A stretch of DNA of 64,000 nucleotides from Vibrio maritimus (GCF_021441885.1 NZ_CP090438.1:496001-560000), one strand, 5' to 3'; positions 53,470-62,579 are shown, counted from the first letter of the stretch. The notes: generated by a model not told the origin, from the sequence alone. A program made the numbers and translations.

Positions 53470-55017
53470 TTATACCGTTTCGACTTTCTTCTGCTTCATC
53501 ACTTCGATTTGATCAGCGCGATGGATACTATTGATAACATGAAGTAGTGCCTGACCTGAAGCCTCAACGATGTCGGTTGAGACACCCGTACCGTGATATT
53601 TGCGACCTTTGTAGTTCGCGATGATATCCGCTTGACCTAAACCATCTTCACCTTCGCCTTTCGCCGTCAAATCAAACTTGTCTAGCACAATGTCATAACC
53701 CGTTACGCGATAGATACATTGGTAAAGTGCGTCAACTGGACCATTGCCCACCGCTGCTTCGCATTTCTCTTCGTCACCGCACTGGATCTTGATACTAGTT
53801 GTTGCCATGATGCTGCCTGATTGCACGCTCAAGTAGTTCAACTTAAAGAAGTCGTCTTCTTCGCGCAAGTTTGCAAAGTGCATTAATGCTTCTAGGTCGT
53901 AGTCGAATACCTGACCTTTGCGATCCGCAAGCTTCAAGAAATCTTGATACAAAGTATCTAGGTTGTACTCATGCTCACTGTAACCCATTGCATCCATGTG
54001 GCTCTTAACGGCCGCGCGGCCAGAACGGCTGGTTAGGTTCAGTGCTTTGTTCTTCAGACCGATAGACTCAGGGGTCATGATCTCGTAAGTGTTCTTATTC
54101 TTTAGCATGCCATCTTGGTGGATGCCTGAGGAGTGGCTGAACGCGTTGGCACCAACAATCGCCTTGTTGTCTTGAATCGGCATATTACATAGCTGAGACA
54201 CTAGCTTACTGGTGCGGTGGATCTCTTGGTGCTGAAGACCGGTGTGAACGCCTAAGAACTCTTGACGCGTCTTGATGATCATCGCAATTTCTTCTAGCGA
54301 GCAGTTACCTGCACGTTCACCGATACCATTGATGGTCCCTTCGATCTGACGAGCACCAGCTTGCACGGCTGCGATTGAGTTAGCCACTGACATCCCCAAA
54401 TCATCGTGACAGTGCACAGAGATGATGGCTTTGTCGATGTTTGGAACGCGATTGAAAAGTGTCTGGATGATGCCACCGAACTCATTTGGGACGGTGTAGC
54501 CTACTGTGTCTGGGATGTTGATGGTGCGAGCGCCAGCATCGATAGCCGCTTCCACCATACGACACAAGTTATCTATAGGAGTGCGACCCGCATCTTCACA
54601 TGAGAACTCAACATCGTCGGTGTAGTTACGCGCATGCTTAACCGCTTTAACGCCCATCTCAACTACATCGTCGTAGCTGCGGCGCAATTTGTCTTGAACG
54701 TGGACGGTCGATGTTGAAATGAAGGTATGGATACGGAATGCGTCCGCCACTTTTAAGGCTTCAGCTGCCGCATCAATGTCTTTCGCTACCGCTCGAGATA
54801 GAGCACACACTCGGCTATCTTTAATGTGTTTCGCTATGGTCTGCACCGATTCAAAATCACCCGGAGAGGAGATAGGGAAACCAGCTTCGATAACATCAAC
54901 ACCTAAACGTTCGAGCGCATAAGCAATTTGCAGCTTCTCTTTCACTGTTAGACTTGCTGAAAGTGCTTGTTCGCCGTCACGTAATGTGGTGTCGAATATA
55001 ATCACCTGATCGTTCAT
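53470..55017 (-). CDS. leuA: 2-isopropylmalate synthase LeuA
   Basis: First committed step of leucine synthesis, condensing acetyl-CoA with 2-oxoisovalerate; feedback-inhibited by leucine. The catalytic TIM barrel has FDTTLRDGEQALSAS and VHCHDDLGMSVANS (metal-binding histidines). The C-terminal LeuA dimer domain for leucine binding covers about residues 395-505. 515 aa. The ATG follows AGAGGAAGCAAAT. Transcription is expected to pass through the leader peptide and attenuator upstream. Confidence 0.98.
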   Translation of the reverse strand: MNDQVIIFDTTLRDGEQALSASLTVKEKLQIAYALERLGVDVIEAGFPISSPGDFESVQTIAKHIKDSRVCALSRAVAKDIDAAAEALKVADAFRIHTFISTSTVHVQDKLRRSYDDVVEMGVKAVKHARNYTDDVEFSCEDAGRTPIDNLCRMVEAAIDAGARTINIPDTVGYTVPNEFGGIIQTLFNRVPNIDKAIISVHCHDDLGMSVANSIAAVQAGARQIEGTINGIGERAGNCSLEEIAMIIKTRQEFLGVHTGLQHQEIHRTSKLVSQLCNMPIQDNKAIVGANAFSHSSGIHQDGMLKNKNTYEIMTPESIGLKNKALNLTSRSGRAAVKSHMDAMGYSEHEYNLDTLYQDFLKLADRKGQVFDYDLEALMHFANLREEDDFFKLNYLSVQSGSIMATTSIKIQCGDEEKCEAAVGNGPVDALYQCIYRVTGYDIVLDKFDLTAKGEGEDGLGQADIIANYKGRKYHGTGVSTDIVEASGQALLHVINSIHRADQIEVMKQKKVETV

Positions 55018-55069
55018 ATTTGCTTCCTCTTTTTCCAGGTTAATCGTTTACGTCCAGTTCAATCGATAT

Positions 55070-55098
55070 AAAAAAACCCGCTTGTGTAAGCGGGTTTT
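55070..55098 (-). terminator. leu operon attenuator
   Basis: Minus strand: AAAACCCGCTT, loop ACAC, AAGCGGGTTTTTTT, with stem at about 55096-55075 and U-tract to 55070. It lies between the leader peptide stop (55134) and the leuA ATG (55017), the position of a classical attenuator. Confidence 0.9.
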
Positions 55099-55133
55099 TT
55101 GGAATTCTTTATGTGGTGTTTTTCGTCCACAAC

Positions 55134-55196
55134 CTACCCGCGCGATGTTTTCACGATAAGGAGGAGGTTCAGGAGTAGAGAAAAACGTAATGACAC
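55134..55196 (-). CDS. leuL: leu operon leader peptide LeuL
   Basis: A 20-codon reading frame on the minus strand reads MSLRFSLLLNLLLIVKTSRG with GTG as start. It holds CTA CTC CTG AAC CTC CTC CTT, six Leu codons out of seven (55178-55158), placed 38 nt before the attenuator stem. Leucine starvation should stall ribosomes there and favour read-through. The start is uncertain: an in-frame GTG at 55211 would give 25 residues but lies only about 10 nt from the predicted transcript start. The GTG at 55196 has a weak TGGA ten bases upstream. The rare Leu codons CTA and CTC sharpen the sensor. No conventional gene caller would find it because of its length and GTG start. Confidence 0.82.
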   Translation of the reverse strand: MSLRFSLLLNLLLIVKTSRG

Positions 55197-55228
55197 TGTT
55201 ATGCGTTCCACAAAAATAAGTTACAAGA

Positions 55229-55257
55229 TTAGTACCGCACTCAGCTTCATGCGTCAA
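55229..55257 (-). promoter_or_regulatory. Candidate leu operon promoter
   Basis: Minus strand: TTGACG (55257-55252), 17-nt spacer, TACTAA (55234-55229). The -35 is good and the -10 poor. Predicted transcript start near 55222, about 26 nt before the preferred leuL start. Confidence 0.5.
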
Positions 55258-55324
55258 GGATTAATCTGAATTTTTATTGATATCGGAGCAGTTCGCTTTT
55301 TATTCAAGGTAAGAGGAGGGCTTA

Positions 55325-55342
55325 ATTAATCACATGATTAAT
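55325..55342. promoter_or_regulatory. Operator-like palindrome 1 upstream of tetR-type gene
   Basis: ATTAATCA-CA-TGATTAAT is a perfect 8-bp-arm palindrome with a 2-nt centre. It uses the same arms as the site at 55390-55406. Likely target of the regulator encoded just downstream. Confidence 0.65.
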
Positions 55343-55389
55343 ATTTGATGAATTTAACTGTTCGCCGATTGAGCAAGCTTTACTCTACA

Positions 55390-55406
55390 ATTAATCAATG
55401 ATTAAT
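55390..55406. promoter_or_regulatory. Operator-like palindrome 2 upstream of tetR-type gene
   Basis: ATTAATCA-A-TGATTAAT has the same arms as site 1 with a 1-nt centre. It lies 17 nt before the gene start and overlaps a -10-like TACAAT (55386-55391), so binding would block transcription. Centres of the two sites are about 65 nt apart. Confidence 0.7.
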
Positions 55407-55422
55407 AAAAGTAAGGATTGGT

Positions 55423-56073
55423 ATGACGAACGCTACTGAGACCACGCGTAAAGTCGGTCGCCCCAAAGAGCGCACGGATGCGAGGCACAAGCTCCTTACC
55501 CATGCGAGAGAACTGTTTGTCGTCATGCCTTATGACAAAGTCTCTACACGTCTGATTGCTCAAAAGGCGGGCGTCAATATTGCCATGATTCGCTACTACT
55601 TTGGTAACAAAGAAGGTCTTTTTGAGACTATGGTTCGCGAAACCATGATGCCGATGAAAAAGAAGATGGATGACATTTTCAACGAGAGCGATCATCGTAA
55701 TCTGTTTGAGTTCATGCGTATTTACTACCATGAAATGAATAAAGTCCCTCAGTTTCCGAGATTGGTCGCTCAAGTCATGCACATGCCGCCTTCAGCGACG
55801 CAGCGACGATTGTTTGAAAAGGTGTTCACCGATATGGGAAGGCCAGACCATGATTTGATGTTTGGTAAGCTCAAAAAAGCGGGATATCTGCACAGCGATG
55901 TAAATCCAAAGCTCTGTAAAGTCTCTTTTATTGCTCTAATGGTGTTTCCGTTTGTGGCACCGCCCGCCATGCTACAACTGCACGGCATTGAGTTAACCGA
56001 ATCTTTCCTTGATGAACTGTTAGAACACAACATTCGTCTGCTCTCACGTGGTTTACTGCGTGACCAAACCTAA
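55423..56073 (+). CDS. TetR/AcrR family transcriptional regulator
   Basis: 216-aa one-domain repressor, probable local regulator of the RND efflux pair that follows. The N-terminal HTH reads TRLIAQKAGVNIAMIRYYFGNKEGLFETMV (written here over residues ~47-75). The rest is the helical ligand-binding and dimer domain. The basic tail RKVGRPKERTDARHK precedes the HTH. Two palindromes upstream suggest autoregulation. It is divergent from the leu operon and 17 nt from the adaptor gene, so it may be co-transcribed with it. Confidence 0.93.
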   Translation: MTNATETTRKVGRPKERTDARHKLLTHARELFVVMPYDKVSTRLIAQKAGVNIAMIRYYFGNKEGLFETMVRETMMPMKKKMDDIFNESDHRNLFEFMRIYYHEMNKVPQFPRLVAQVMHMPPSATQRRLFEKVFTDMGRPDHDLMFGKLKKAGYLHSDVNPKLCKVSFIALMVFPFVAPPAMLQLHGIELTESFLDELLEHNIRLLSRGLLRDQT

Positions 56074-56090
56074 TTACAGAATGTAACTCT

Positions 56091-57410
56091 ATGAAGTCTA
56101 TAAACAAAAAACTCCTTTTCTTTCCAGCACTTGCAGTGGGCGTCGTGGCGTTAATCGCTGCTGTTAACCTACGTCCTGATGTGCCAACCAAACCGGCAGG
56201 CGATCGCTCACGTGTGGTGGATATTTTGCCGCTACAACCACAGATGTCAGCGCCAGTAGCGATTGGTTTTGGCCGTGCTGAGCCGAAGGTACAGTGGCAA
56301 GCCATTGCTGAAGTGACAGGCGCGGTTATCTATAAACATCCGAATCTCGAGAAAGGCACAGTGATAGCGGCGGGTACAGAAATTCTTCGAATTGACCCTT
56401 TAGATTATGAGCTCAAGCTATCTCAAGCCATTGCTGATCTGAAATCGAGCCAAACCCAGTTAGCGCGACTTGATCAAGAAGAGACCAACCTAAAGCAGAC
56501 CCTGTCGATTGAGATGAATCGTTTGAAGCTGGCGGAAAACGAATATCAGCGCCGTGTTGACTTAAACAAGCGCGGGCTGACCTCACAGTCTGATGTTGAT
56601 ACTCAGCAGCAAAACATGTTGTCACAGAAGAAGCTAGTACAAGAGATTGAGAACCAACTGGCGCTGATGCCAGATGAGCGTGGCGTGTCTGAGGCATTGG
56701 TTAAGGTGAACCAAGCGAAAGCCGATGAAGCGCAGCGTTCGCTGGAGAAAACTCGTATTACAATGCCGATGACGATGCGCATCTCAGAGGTCGATGCTGA
56801 GATCAATCAGGTGGTTAACTTACAGCAAACCATGGTCACCGCACACCTCAATGATGTCATGGAAGTAGAAGCTCAGCTGTCCATCCATGATCTACAGCTG
56901 CTTTCAGACACGCTCTCATGGGATGAAAACCAAGCCGAGCGCGGCGAGCTTGATAAATTGCAAGCGACGGTTGAACTCAGTAGCGGCAACCTAACCGCGA
57001 CTTGGCCTGCAAAAGTTGCGCGCGTTAGTGAAACGGTTGATGCCAACCAAGCCACCGCTGGGGTGATCCTAGAGGTGTCTCAACTACCAAGCAGCAATGG
57101 CTTGGCGGGTACACCTGTGCTGGTTAATGGCATGTTTGTGAAGGCAACAATTGAAGGGCAAAAACAGCAATCTTGGTCTGTCCCAGAGCGTGCTTTGCAT
57201 GGTGACAAAATCTATTTAATGAACGCCGAAAATCGTTTGGAAATGCGCGATGTGAATGTCGAATATCGCCGTGACAATCAGGTGATCATTTCTGGTGATC
57301 TTGAAGCGGGTGAAAAAGTGATCCTCAACGATATCTTGCCTGCCATTGAGGGGATGCTACTGCGCGATAGTGAAAGTGATGATCACAGCGCTGAAGAGGT
57401 CACCCAATGA
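56091..57410 (+). CDS. RND efflux periplasmic adaptor (HlyD/AcrA family)
   Basis: Membrane-fusion protein bridging an RND pump and an outer-membrane channel. An N-terminal membrane anchor (LLFFPALAVGVVALIAAV) is followed by a lipoyl/barrel-sandwich half (QWQAIAEVTGAVIYKHPNLEKG). A coiled-coil hairpin covers about residues 110-200 (Gln/Leu/Lys-rich), then a beta-barrel. 439 aa. The last 4 nt overlap the pump start (ATGA), so translation is coupled. No TolC-like channel gene is in this cluster; a housekeeping TolC is presumably shared. Confidence 0.93.
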   Translation: MKSINKKLLFFPALAVGVVALIAAVNLRPDVPTKPAGDRSRVVDILPLQPQMSAPVAIGFGRAEPKVQWQAIAEVTGAVIYKHPNLEKGTVIAAGTEILRIDPLDYELKLSQAIADLKSSQTQLARLDQEETNLKQTLSIEMNRLKLAENEYQRRVDLNKRGLTSQSDVDTQQQNMLSQKKLVQEIENQLALMPDERGVSEALVKVNQAKADEAQRSLEKTRITMPMTMRISEVDAEINQVVNLQQTMVTAHLNDVMEVEAQLSIHDLQLLSDTLSWDENQAERGELDKLQATVELSSGNLTATWPAKVARVSETVDANQATAGVILEVSQLPSSNGLAGTPVLVNGMFVKATIEGQKQQSWSVPERALHGDKIYLMNAENRLEMRDVNVEYRRDNQVIISGDLEAGEKVILNDILPAIEGMLLRDSESDDHSAEEVTQ

Positions 57411-60400
57411 TTCGATTTTTCTCCAAACACCCAACAGCGGCAAACCTATTGATGCTCGCGCTGCTGATACTGGGTATCAGCTCGCTGTCGACCATCAAGC
57501 GTGAGACCTTTCCTGAGTTCGATCCTCCCTACATCATGGCCGCGATCACTTACCCTGGCGCCTCTCCACAAGAAGTGGAAGAGAGCTTGTGTGTACGTAT
57601 GGAAGATGCCGTTGACGGCCTTTCAAACATCGTCGAGACCAAGTGTGAAGCGATTGAAGGCTCCGCAAGACTGACCCTTAAGCTTGATGAAAAAGCCGAC
57701 ATTGGCCGAATGCTGGTGGATGTTCAAACCCAGATCAACGCGATTAACGACTTTCCTGATGAGATTGAATCACCTGTCGTGCAAGAGCTGGACTGGAACG
57801 AACCTGTGGTCGATGTGGCGATCACCGCTGAGACCAGTTGGCCAGAATTAAAAGCCTATGCGGAGCAGCTAAAACGCACGCTCAAGCTCGACTACGGTGT
57901 TTCGCTCGTTGATGTCAGTGGCTTTTCTGATCACCAGTACCGCGTTGAGCTGAATACTCAAATCATGCGTCAGCTTGGGTTAAGTATCGGTGATATTGCG
58001 ACCCAGATTGGTAATCAAAACATTAAGCTGCCAAGCGGCAATGTCGAAACGGAAGATAAGAACTTTTTGATTCGCTTTGATGAGAGGCGCATTACACCTC
58101 AAGAATTAGAGTCGATCGTTGTCGGCTCTAGCTCAAGTGGTGCGTTAATTCGTCTCAAAGATGTCGCCACTATTACCGACAGATTCGAACTGGATGAGCA
58201 AAAAGTCCTGTTTAACGGTAAGCCTTCTGCCGTACTCAAAATCAGCAAGAACAAGGAAGACGACGCGCTACGTGTGAAAGAGAAGGTGACGGAGTTCGTT
58301 GAAGCGCAGCGCCTAATAGCCCCTGAAGGGGTCACACTTGAGATGACCAATGATATGTCATCTATACTGTGGGACCGCCTGACCATGATGGTGAAAAACG
58401 GCTGGCAAGGTATCTTGCTAGTGTTCGCGACCATGTGGCTGTTCTTTAGTTTCCGTTATTCATTCTGGGTGGCTGCGGGCTTGCCGGTGGCGTTCCTTGG
58501 TGGGCTGTTCTTGATGGCGAACCTCGGGCTCTCTATCAACATCATGTCTCTGGTGGGGCTGCTGATGGCGATTGGTATCATGATGGATGATGCCATCGTG
58601 ATCGCAGAGTCTATTCAGGCGCACTTAGACCGTGGGCAGAAAATTGATGATGCGGTGATCAATGGCGTTAAGAAGGTGCTACCTGGTGTTATCTCATCTT
58701 TCTTAACCACAGTATGTATCTTCGGTAGTTTGCTGTTCTTGCAGGGAGAGATGGGGGCGGTACTTAGAGCTGTGCCTCAAGTGCTGATACTTGTCTTGTC
58801 TCTAAGTCTGGTCGAAGCCTTCTTGATTCTGCCAAATCACCTGTCTCACTCGCTGCATAAGCACAACCGTGATAAGCAGCCTGTGAAGTTTAAACGAGTG
58901 CTGCTGGAGCGCTTTGAGCACTTCAGAAATACCACGCTAGTGAATGCGGTAGATAAAGTCGTCTCTTATCGCTATGCCTTTATGGGTAGTGTGTTTGCAG
59001 CGCTGCTTATCTCGGTCAGCCTACTTGCTGGTGGTGTGGTGAAGTTCAATCCATTCCCTGCATTGGACGGTGACATTGCCGAAGCTCGTATTATTCTGCC
59101 GCCGGGAGCATCTTTATCTCAGACCGAGCGAGTGGTTGATAAAATCGTTCTATCCGCTGAGAAGCTTAATAAGCAGTGGAGTGAAGAGATGGAAGGGGGT
59201 GAAACCCTAGTCAAGCAGATCACCAGCCAGTTCAACACCAACCAAGATGCCAACGAGTCGGGTCCTCATATAGCGACGGTTAGACTGGATCTGCTGAGTG
59301 CAGAGATCCGAAACACGCTTATCGATGAGTTTATAGACGCTTGGCGTGAGGATGTGGGAGAGCTTGCTGACCCAATCTCTATGGTCTTCAAGCAGCCTAC
59401 GATGGGGCCGGGTGGTCGAGCGATTGAAGTGCGCATTGCACATGACGATCTGGACATGCTGAAAGCCGCATCGGTGGAGATCCAACAATACCTGAATGAA
59501 TTTGATGGTGTGAGCGGCGTGCTCGATGACATGCGCCTCGGTAAAGAAGAGATCTTAGTGAAACTGCGCCCGGGTGCTGAGAGCTTTGGGGTGAACGGTC
59601 AGATGATCGCAAGTCAGTTGCGTGCGGCCTTCTTTGGTCAAACCGCCGATGAGATCCAAGTGGGCGTTGAGAACATCAAGATTGAAGTGAAACTCGACAA
59701 GCAAGATATCGGCGACATTCAGCAGTTGTCGAACTTCCCGATTTTCTTAGCAGACGGCTCGCAAGTACCGCTGGCATCGGTCGCGACTCTGGATTTTCAG
59801 CGAAATTACGTTCGCATCCAGCGCGTCAATGGCCTGAGAACGGTCAGCGTGTTTGGTGACGTTGATACCAGCAAGGCGAGCTCCACCGATATCATTAGAC
59901 AGTTCCAAGCCGAAGAAGTCGCTAAGCTCCAGAAAGAGTATCCTGGATTGCGTTTTGATTTTGAGGGTGAAACCAAAGACAGCGCAGAGACGGGCGCGTC
60001 GATGGCTAAAGGATTTTTGTTAGGGCTATTTGGCGTCTTCACCATTCTTAGCTACCAGTTCAGAAGCTACCTAGAGCCGTTTGTGGTGATGCTGGCAATA
60101 CCGCTTGCGTTTATCGGCGTGGTTTGGGGACACTTACTTCTAGGGCACTCGATGAGTATGCCAAGTATTATGGGCTTTGTGTCTTTGGCGGGGATTGTTG
60201 TGAATGACTCAATCTTGCTGGTGCAGTACATACGTCACCACGTTGATGAAGGCGACTCTGTACATGACTCTGTGGTGAAAGCGAGTCGTGAGCGCTTTAG
60301 AGCCGTATTCTTGACATCAATGACCACAGCTGCCGGTTTGCTGCCTTTGTTAACCGAGACCAGCCTGCAGGCTCAGGTTATTCAGCCTCTGGTTATCTCC

Positions 60401-60508
60401 ATTGTGTTTGGTATTTTTGCATCCACAGCGTTGGTGCTATTCATGATTCCTTCGGCCTACGCCATCCTCGCGGATTGGGGATTGGTTCATAAGCACGAAG
60501 AGCTTTAA
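57407..60508 (+). CDS. RND efflux permease (AcrB/MMPL-type, HAE-like)
   Basis: Proton-driven inner-membrane exporter with 12 predicted membrane helices in two repeats, each with a large periplasmic loop. FFSKHPTAANLLMLALLILGIS begins helix 1. Helix-4 motif GIMMDDAIVIAESIQAH (two Asp) and its second-half partner GIVVNDSILLVQYIRHH are the proton-relay signatures. LVDVQTQINAINDFPDEIESPVV is in the first loop. 1033 aa, normal for the family. Substrate unknown. It forms a tetR-adaptor-pump operon. Confidence 0.95.
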   Translation: MIRFFSKHPTAANLLMLALLILGISSLSTIKRETFPEFDPPYIMAAITYPGASPQEVEESLCVRMEDAVDGLSNIVETKCEAIEGSARLTLKLDEKADIGRMLVDVQTQINAINDFPDEIESPVVQELDWNEPVVDVAITAETSWPELKAYAEQLKRTLKLDYGVSLVDVSGFSDHQYRVELNTQIMRQLGLSIGDIATQIGNQNIKLPSGNVETEDKNFLIRFDERRITPQELESIVVGSSSSGALIRLKDVATITDRFELDEQKVLFNGKPSAVLKISKNKEDDALRVKEKVTEFVEAQRLIAPEGVTLEMTNDMSSILWDRLTMMVKNGWQGILLVFATMWLFFSFRYSFWVAAGLPVAFLGGLFLMANLGLSINIMSLVGLLMAIGIMMDDAIVIAESIQAHLDRGQKIDDAVINGVKKVLPGVISSFLTTVCIFGSLLFLQGEMGAVLRAVPQVLILVLSLSLVEAFLILPNHLSHSLHKHNRDKQPVKFKRVLLERFEHFRNTTLVNAVDKVVSYRYAFMGSVFAALLISVSLLAGGVVKFNPFPALDGDIAEARIILPPGASLSQTERVVDKIVLSAEKLNKQWSEEMEGGETLVKQITSQFNTNQDANESGPHIATVRLDLLSAEIRNTLIDEFIDAWREDVGELADPISMVFKQPTMGPGGRAIEVRIAHDDLDMLKAASVEIQQYLNEFDGVSGVLDDMRLGKEEILVKLRPGAESFGVNGQMIASQLRAAFFGQTADEIQVGVENIKIEVKLDKQDIGDIQQLSNFPIFLADGSQVPLASVATLDFQRNYVRIQRVNGLRTVSVFGDVDTSKASSTDIIRQFQAEEVAKLQKEYPGLRFDFEGETKDSAETGASMAKGFLLGLFGVFTILSYQFRSYLEPFVVMLAIPLAFIGVVWGHLLLGHSMSMPSIMGFVSLAGIVVNDSILLVQYIRHHVDEGDSVHDSVVKASRERFRAVFLTSMTTAAGLLPLLTETSLQAQVIQPLVISIVFGIFASTALVLFMIPSAYAILADWGLVHKHEEL

Positions 60509-60534
60509 CACGCCATCAATCCTCTCTCAATCAA

Positions 60535-60576
60535 ATGAAAGTTAGTGACTAGGGTTCCTCTAGCGCTAACTTTCAT
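60535..60576 (+). terminator. Hairpin after the RND operon
   Basis: ATGAAAGTTAG (60535-60545) pairs with CTAACTTTCAT (60566-60576), and an inner CTAG/CTAG can pair in the loop. The U-tract is weak (CATTTCTCC). Probable terminator of the efflux operon. Confidence 0.6.
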
Positions 60577-60661
60577 CATTTCTCCAATAAACCGTCACCG
60601 AATTGTCATTGTTGCTGACTACTTTTTGATCATGAACTGCGCGTCTAACAAGGAGTAGGTT

Positions 60662-61195
60662 GTGCGAACGATTGAACCGATTGCAAGAATGGATTTGGCA
60701 TTTTCATTGTTTTGTTTGGGGCACCGATTTAACGCTCAGGTGGCTCGAGTGAGTCGCTGGGTATCCCGCACCGGCGATGGGCACTTATACCTCTTACTCG
60801 GCGTTTCGGTTTGGCTTTTTGATGACACAGTAGGCAAGCTGTTTTTTGCTGCTGCTCTGCTGGCATTTGCGATTGAGCTACCGATTTATTGGCTGGCCAA
60901 AAATAGCTTCAAGCGCCGCAGACCCGAAGAGTTCTCCAACCTTTTACATGCCTTTATTACACCGTCGGATCGCTACAGTCTGCCATCCGGGCACACGGCG
61001 GCAGCATTTTTAATGGCGACCATCATTGGTCATTTCTATCCAGGTTGGCACGATGCTGCATTGATGTGGGCTGCCTTTATCGGAGCGTCACGCATCTTAC
61101 TCGGGGTTCACTTTCTTACCGATGTCGTCATTGGCGCAGCGCTTGGTCTTTCGTCGGCTCAGATCGCGCTTAACTACGTTCTAGACAAGTTTTAA
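60662..61195 (+). CDS. PAP2-family membrane phosphatase
   Basis: 177-aa inner-membrane acid phosphatase of the PAP2 (lipid phosphate phosphatase) family. The three-part active site is present: KRRRPEEF (K-x6-RP region), LPSGHTAAAF (PSGH) and SRILLGVHFLTD (SR-x5-H-x3-D). Possible substrates are undecaprenyl pyrophosphate, phosphatidylglycerol phosphate or lipid A phosphates; sequence alone does not decide. The start is GTG at 60662 behind AAGGAGTAGGTT. It is 14 nt before the glycosyltransferase gene. Confidence 0.9.
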   Translation: MRTIEPIARMDLAFSLFCLGHRFNAQVARVSRWVSRTGDGHLYLLLGVSVWLFDDTVGKLFFAAALLAFAIELPIYWLAKNSFKRRRPEEFSNLLHAFITPSDRYSLPSGHTAAAFLMATIIGHFYPGWHDAALMWAAFIGASRILLGVHFLTDVVIGAALGLSSAQIALNYVLDKF

Positions 61196-61209
61196 AAGGA
61201 ACCGCATTA

Positions 61210-62253
61210 ATGAAAATACTTTACGGTGTTCAGGGGACGGGAAATGGGCATATTGCACGTGCAAGGGCGATGTGTCATGCGCTGAAGTCTCATGATGTAG
61301 ACGTCGATTTTCTTTTTTCTGGGCGAGCGAAAGACAAATACTTCTCGATGGAACAGTTTGGTGACTATCAAACCCGCAGAGGTTTTAGCTTTGTCACAGA
61401 AAACGGTCGGGTGAATTACATGAAAACCGCGCTAGAAAACAGTTTGCCTTCGTTTCTTGGAGAGGTGCGAGAGTTAGATGTCAGTGGTTATGATCTTGTC
61501 GTGAACGATTTTGAGCCGGTTTCTGCATGGGCGGCGAAAAGGCAAAAAGTCCCCACAGTCAGTATAAGTCATCAGAACGCGTTTCTTTTCGACGTTCCTC
61601 AAAAAGGAGCGAACTGGCTAGATGACTCTGTGATACAGCATTTCGCACCGTCGCAGTATCAACTGGGACTTCACTGGTATCATTTTGGTCAGCCGATTTT
61701 GCCTCCCATCGTTCACACCCTTGAGCAGGATGTTACCTTGGAAGATTTTATTTTGGTCTACCTGCCATTTGAAAACACCGATGCCATCATTGACCTTCTT
61801 CTTCGCTTTGCTAGGCATAACTTTGTTTGTTATCACCCTGACAATATCGAACACGCGCAAGTTGAGAATATCTTGATGAAGCCGCTTAGCCATGAAAGCT
61901 TTCAATGCGATTTGCATCGCTGCTCTGGTGTGATTGCTAACGGAGGCTTTGAACTGCCTTCAGAAGCACTTAGCCTGGGTAAAAAGCTGTTGGTGAAACC
62001 GTTAGATGGTCAGTTTGAGCAGCAAAGTAATGCGGCGACGTTAGAAAGTTTAGGGTTGGCTCAGTCTATGGACTTCTTAGATGCCGGTGTTATCCGAGAC
62101 TGGTTGGATGAAAAGCAGGCGGAGCGCGTGTTCTACCCCGACGTCGCAGAAGGTATTGCTAACTGGCTCGTTAGCGGCAATTGGTCATGCAGTGCGAATT
62201 TGCGTGAGAGTTTGTGGGAGAAAGTAGACTTCCCAAGTTACGCTTCTATCTGA
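61210..62253 (+). CDS. MJ1255/VC2487-type glycosyltransferase
   Basis: 347-aa GT-B-like glycosyltransferase of the MJ1255 family, which also occurs in V. cholerae and archaea. The N-terminal KILYGVQGTGNGHIARARAM is a nucleotide-sugar GT-B loop. GVIANGGFELPSEALSLGKK is the C-terminal donor-binding signature, resembling that of MurG/UGT-type enzymes. The acceptor is unknown. It is co-directional and close behind the PAP2 gene, so a joint role on lipid-linked sugars is plausible but inferred. Confidence 0.88.
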   Translation: MKILYGVQGTGNGHIARARAMCHALKSHDVDVDFLFSGRAKDKYFSMEQFGDYQTRRGFSFVTENGRVNYMKTALENSLPSFLGEVRELDVSGYDLVVNDFEPVSAWAAKRQKVPTVSISHQNAFLFDVPQKGANWLDDSVIQHFAPSQYQLGLHWYHFGQPILPPIVHTLEQDVTLEDFILVYLPFENTDAIIDLLLRFARHNFVCYHPDNIEHAQVENILMKPLSHESFQCDLHRCSGVIANGGFELPSEALSLGKKLLVKPLDGQFEQQSNAATLESLGLAQSMDFLDAGVIRDWLDEKQAERVFYPDVAEGIANWLVSGNWSCSANLRESLWEKVDFPSYASI

Positions 62254-62282
62254 CCATTACCATCCTTACCGATTTACAACGA

Positions 62283-62318
62283 AGCCCAACCTGATTCTAG
62301 GTTGGGCTTTGTTGTTAT
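62283..62318 (+). terminator. Terminator after the glycosyltransferase gene
   Basis: AGCCCAACCT (62283-62292), loop GATTCT, AGGTTGGGCT (62299-62308), then TTGTTGTTATT. Confidence 0.85.
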
Positions 62319-62579
62319 TATCATACAGTTCATTCGGTTACATACATCGAGCTCTCGATATTGGATTTTCGTCCGTGTAGGGTATGGCGATGATGAATAC
62401 TAACTATATACAATGCGAATAGTAGTGGCTGAAGTTTAATCGTGTATCAAATAGACTATAAGGAACAGCTTTACACCTTGTTATAGTGCCTAGTTATGAT
62501 TTGGCATGCTAACTTGGACAAAAGTTATTAAAAATGTAATTTATCTTTTTTTATATATGATTTAAATTATTGTTATTAA

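Noticed and set aside
55222..55250. Nine-codon frame MKLSAVLIL before leuL as an alternative Leu leader
   Set aside because: Lies within the -35/-10 spacer and -10 of the predicted leu promoter, so it would not be transcribed; kept only as an alternative if the promoter lies further upstream.
55048..55257. 69-codon frame over the leu leader and attenuator
   Set aside because: Reads through the attenuator stem in a different frame from the Leu run; the Leu codon run and its distance to the hairpin support leuL instead.
55402..55782. 126-codon antisense frame in the tetR-type gene
   Set aside because: Antisense shadow; the plus-strand frame has a clear TetR HTH.
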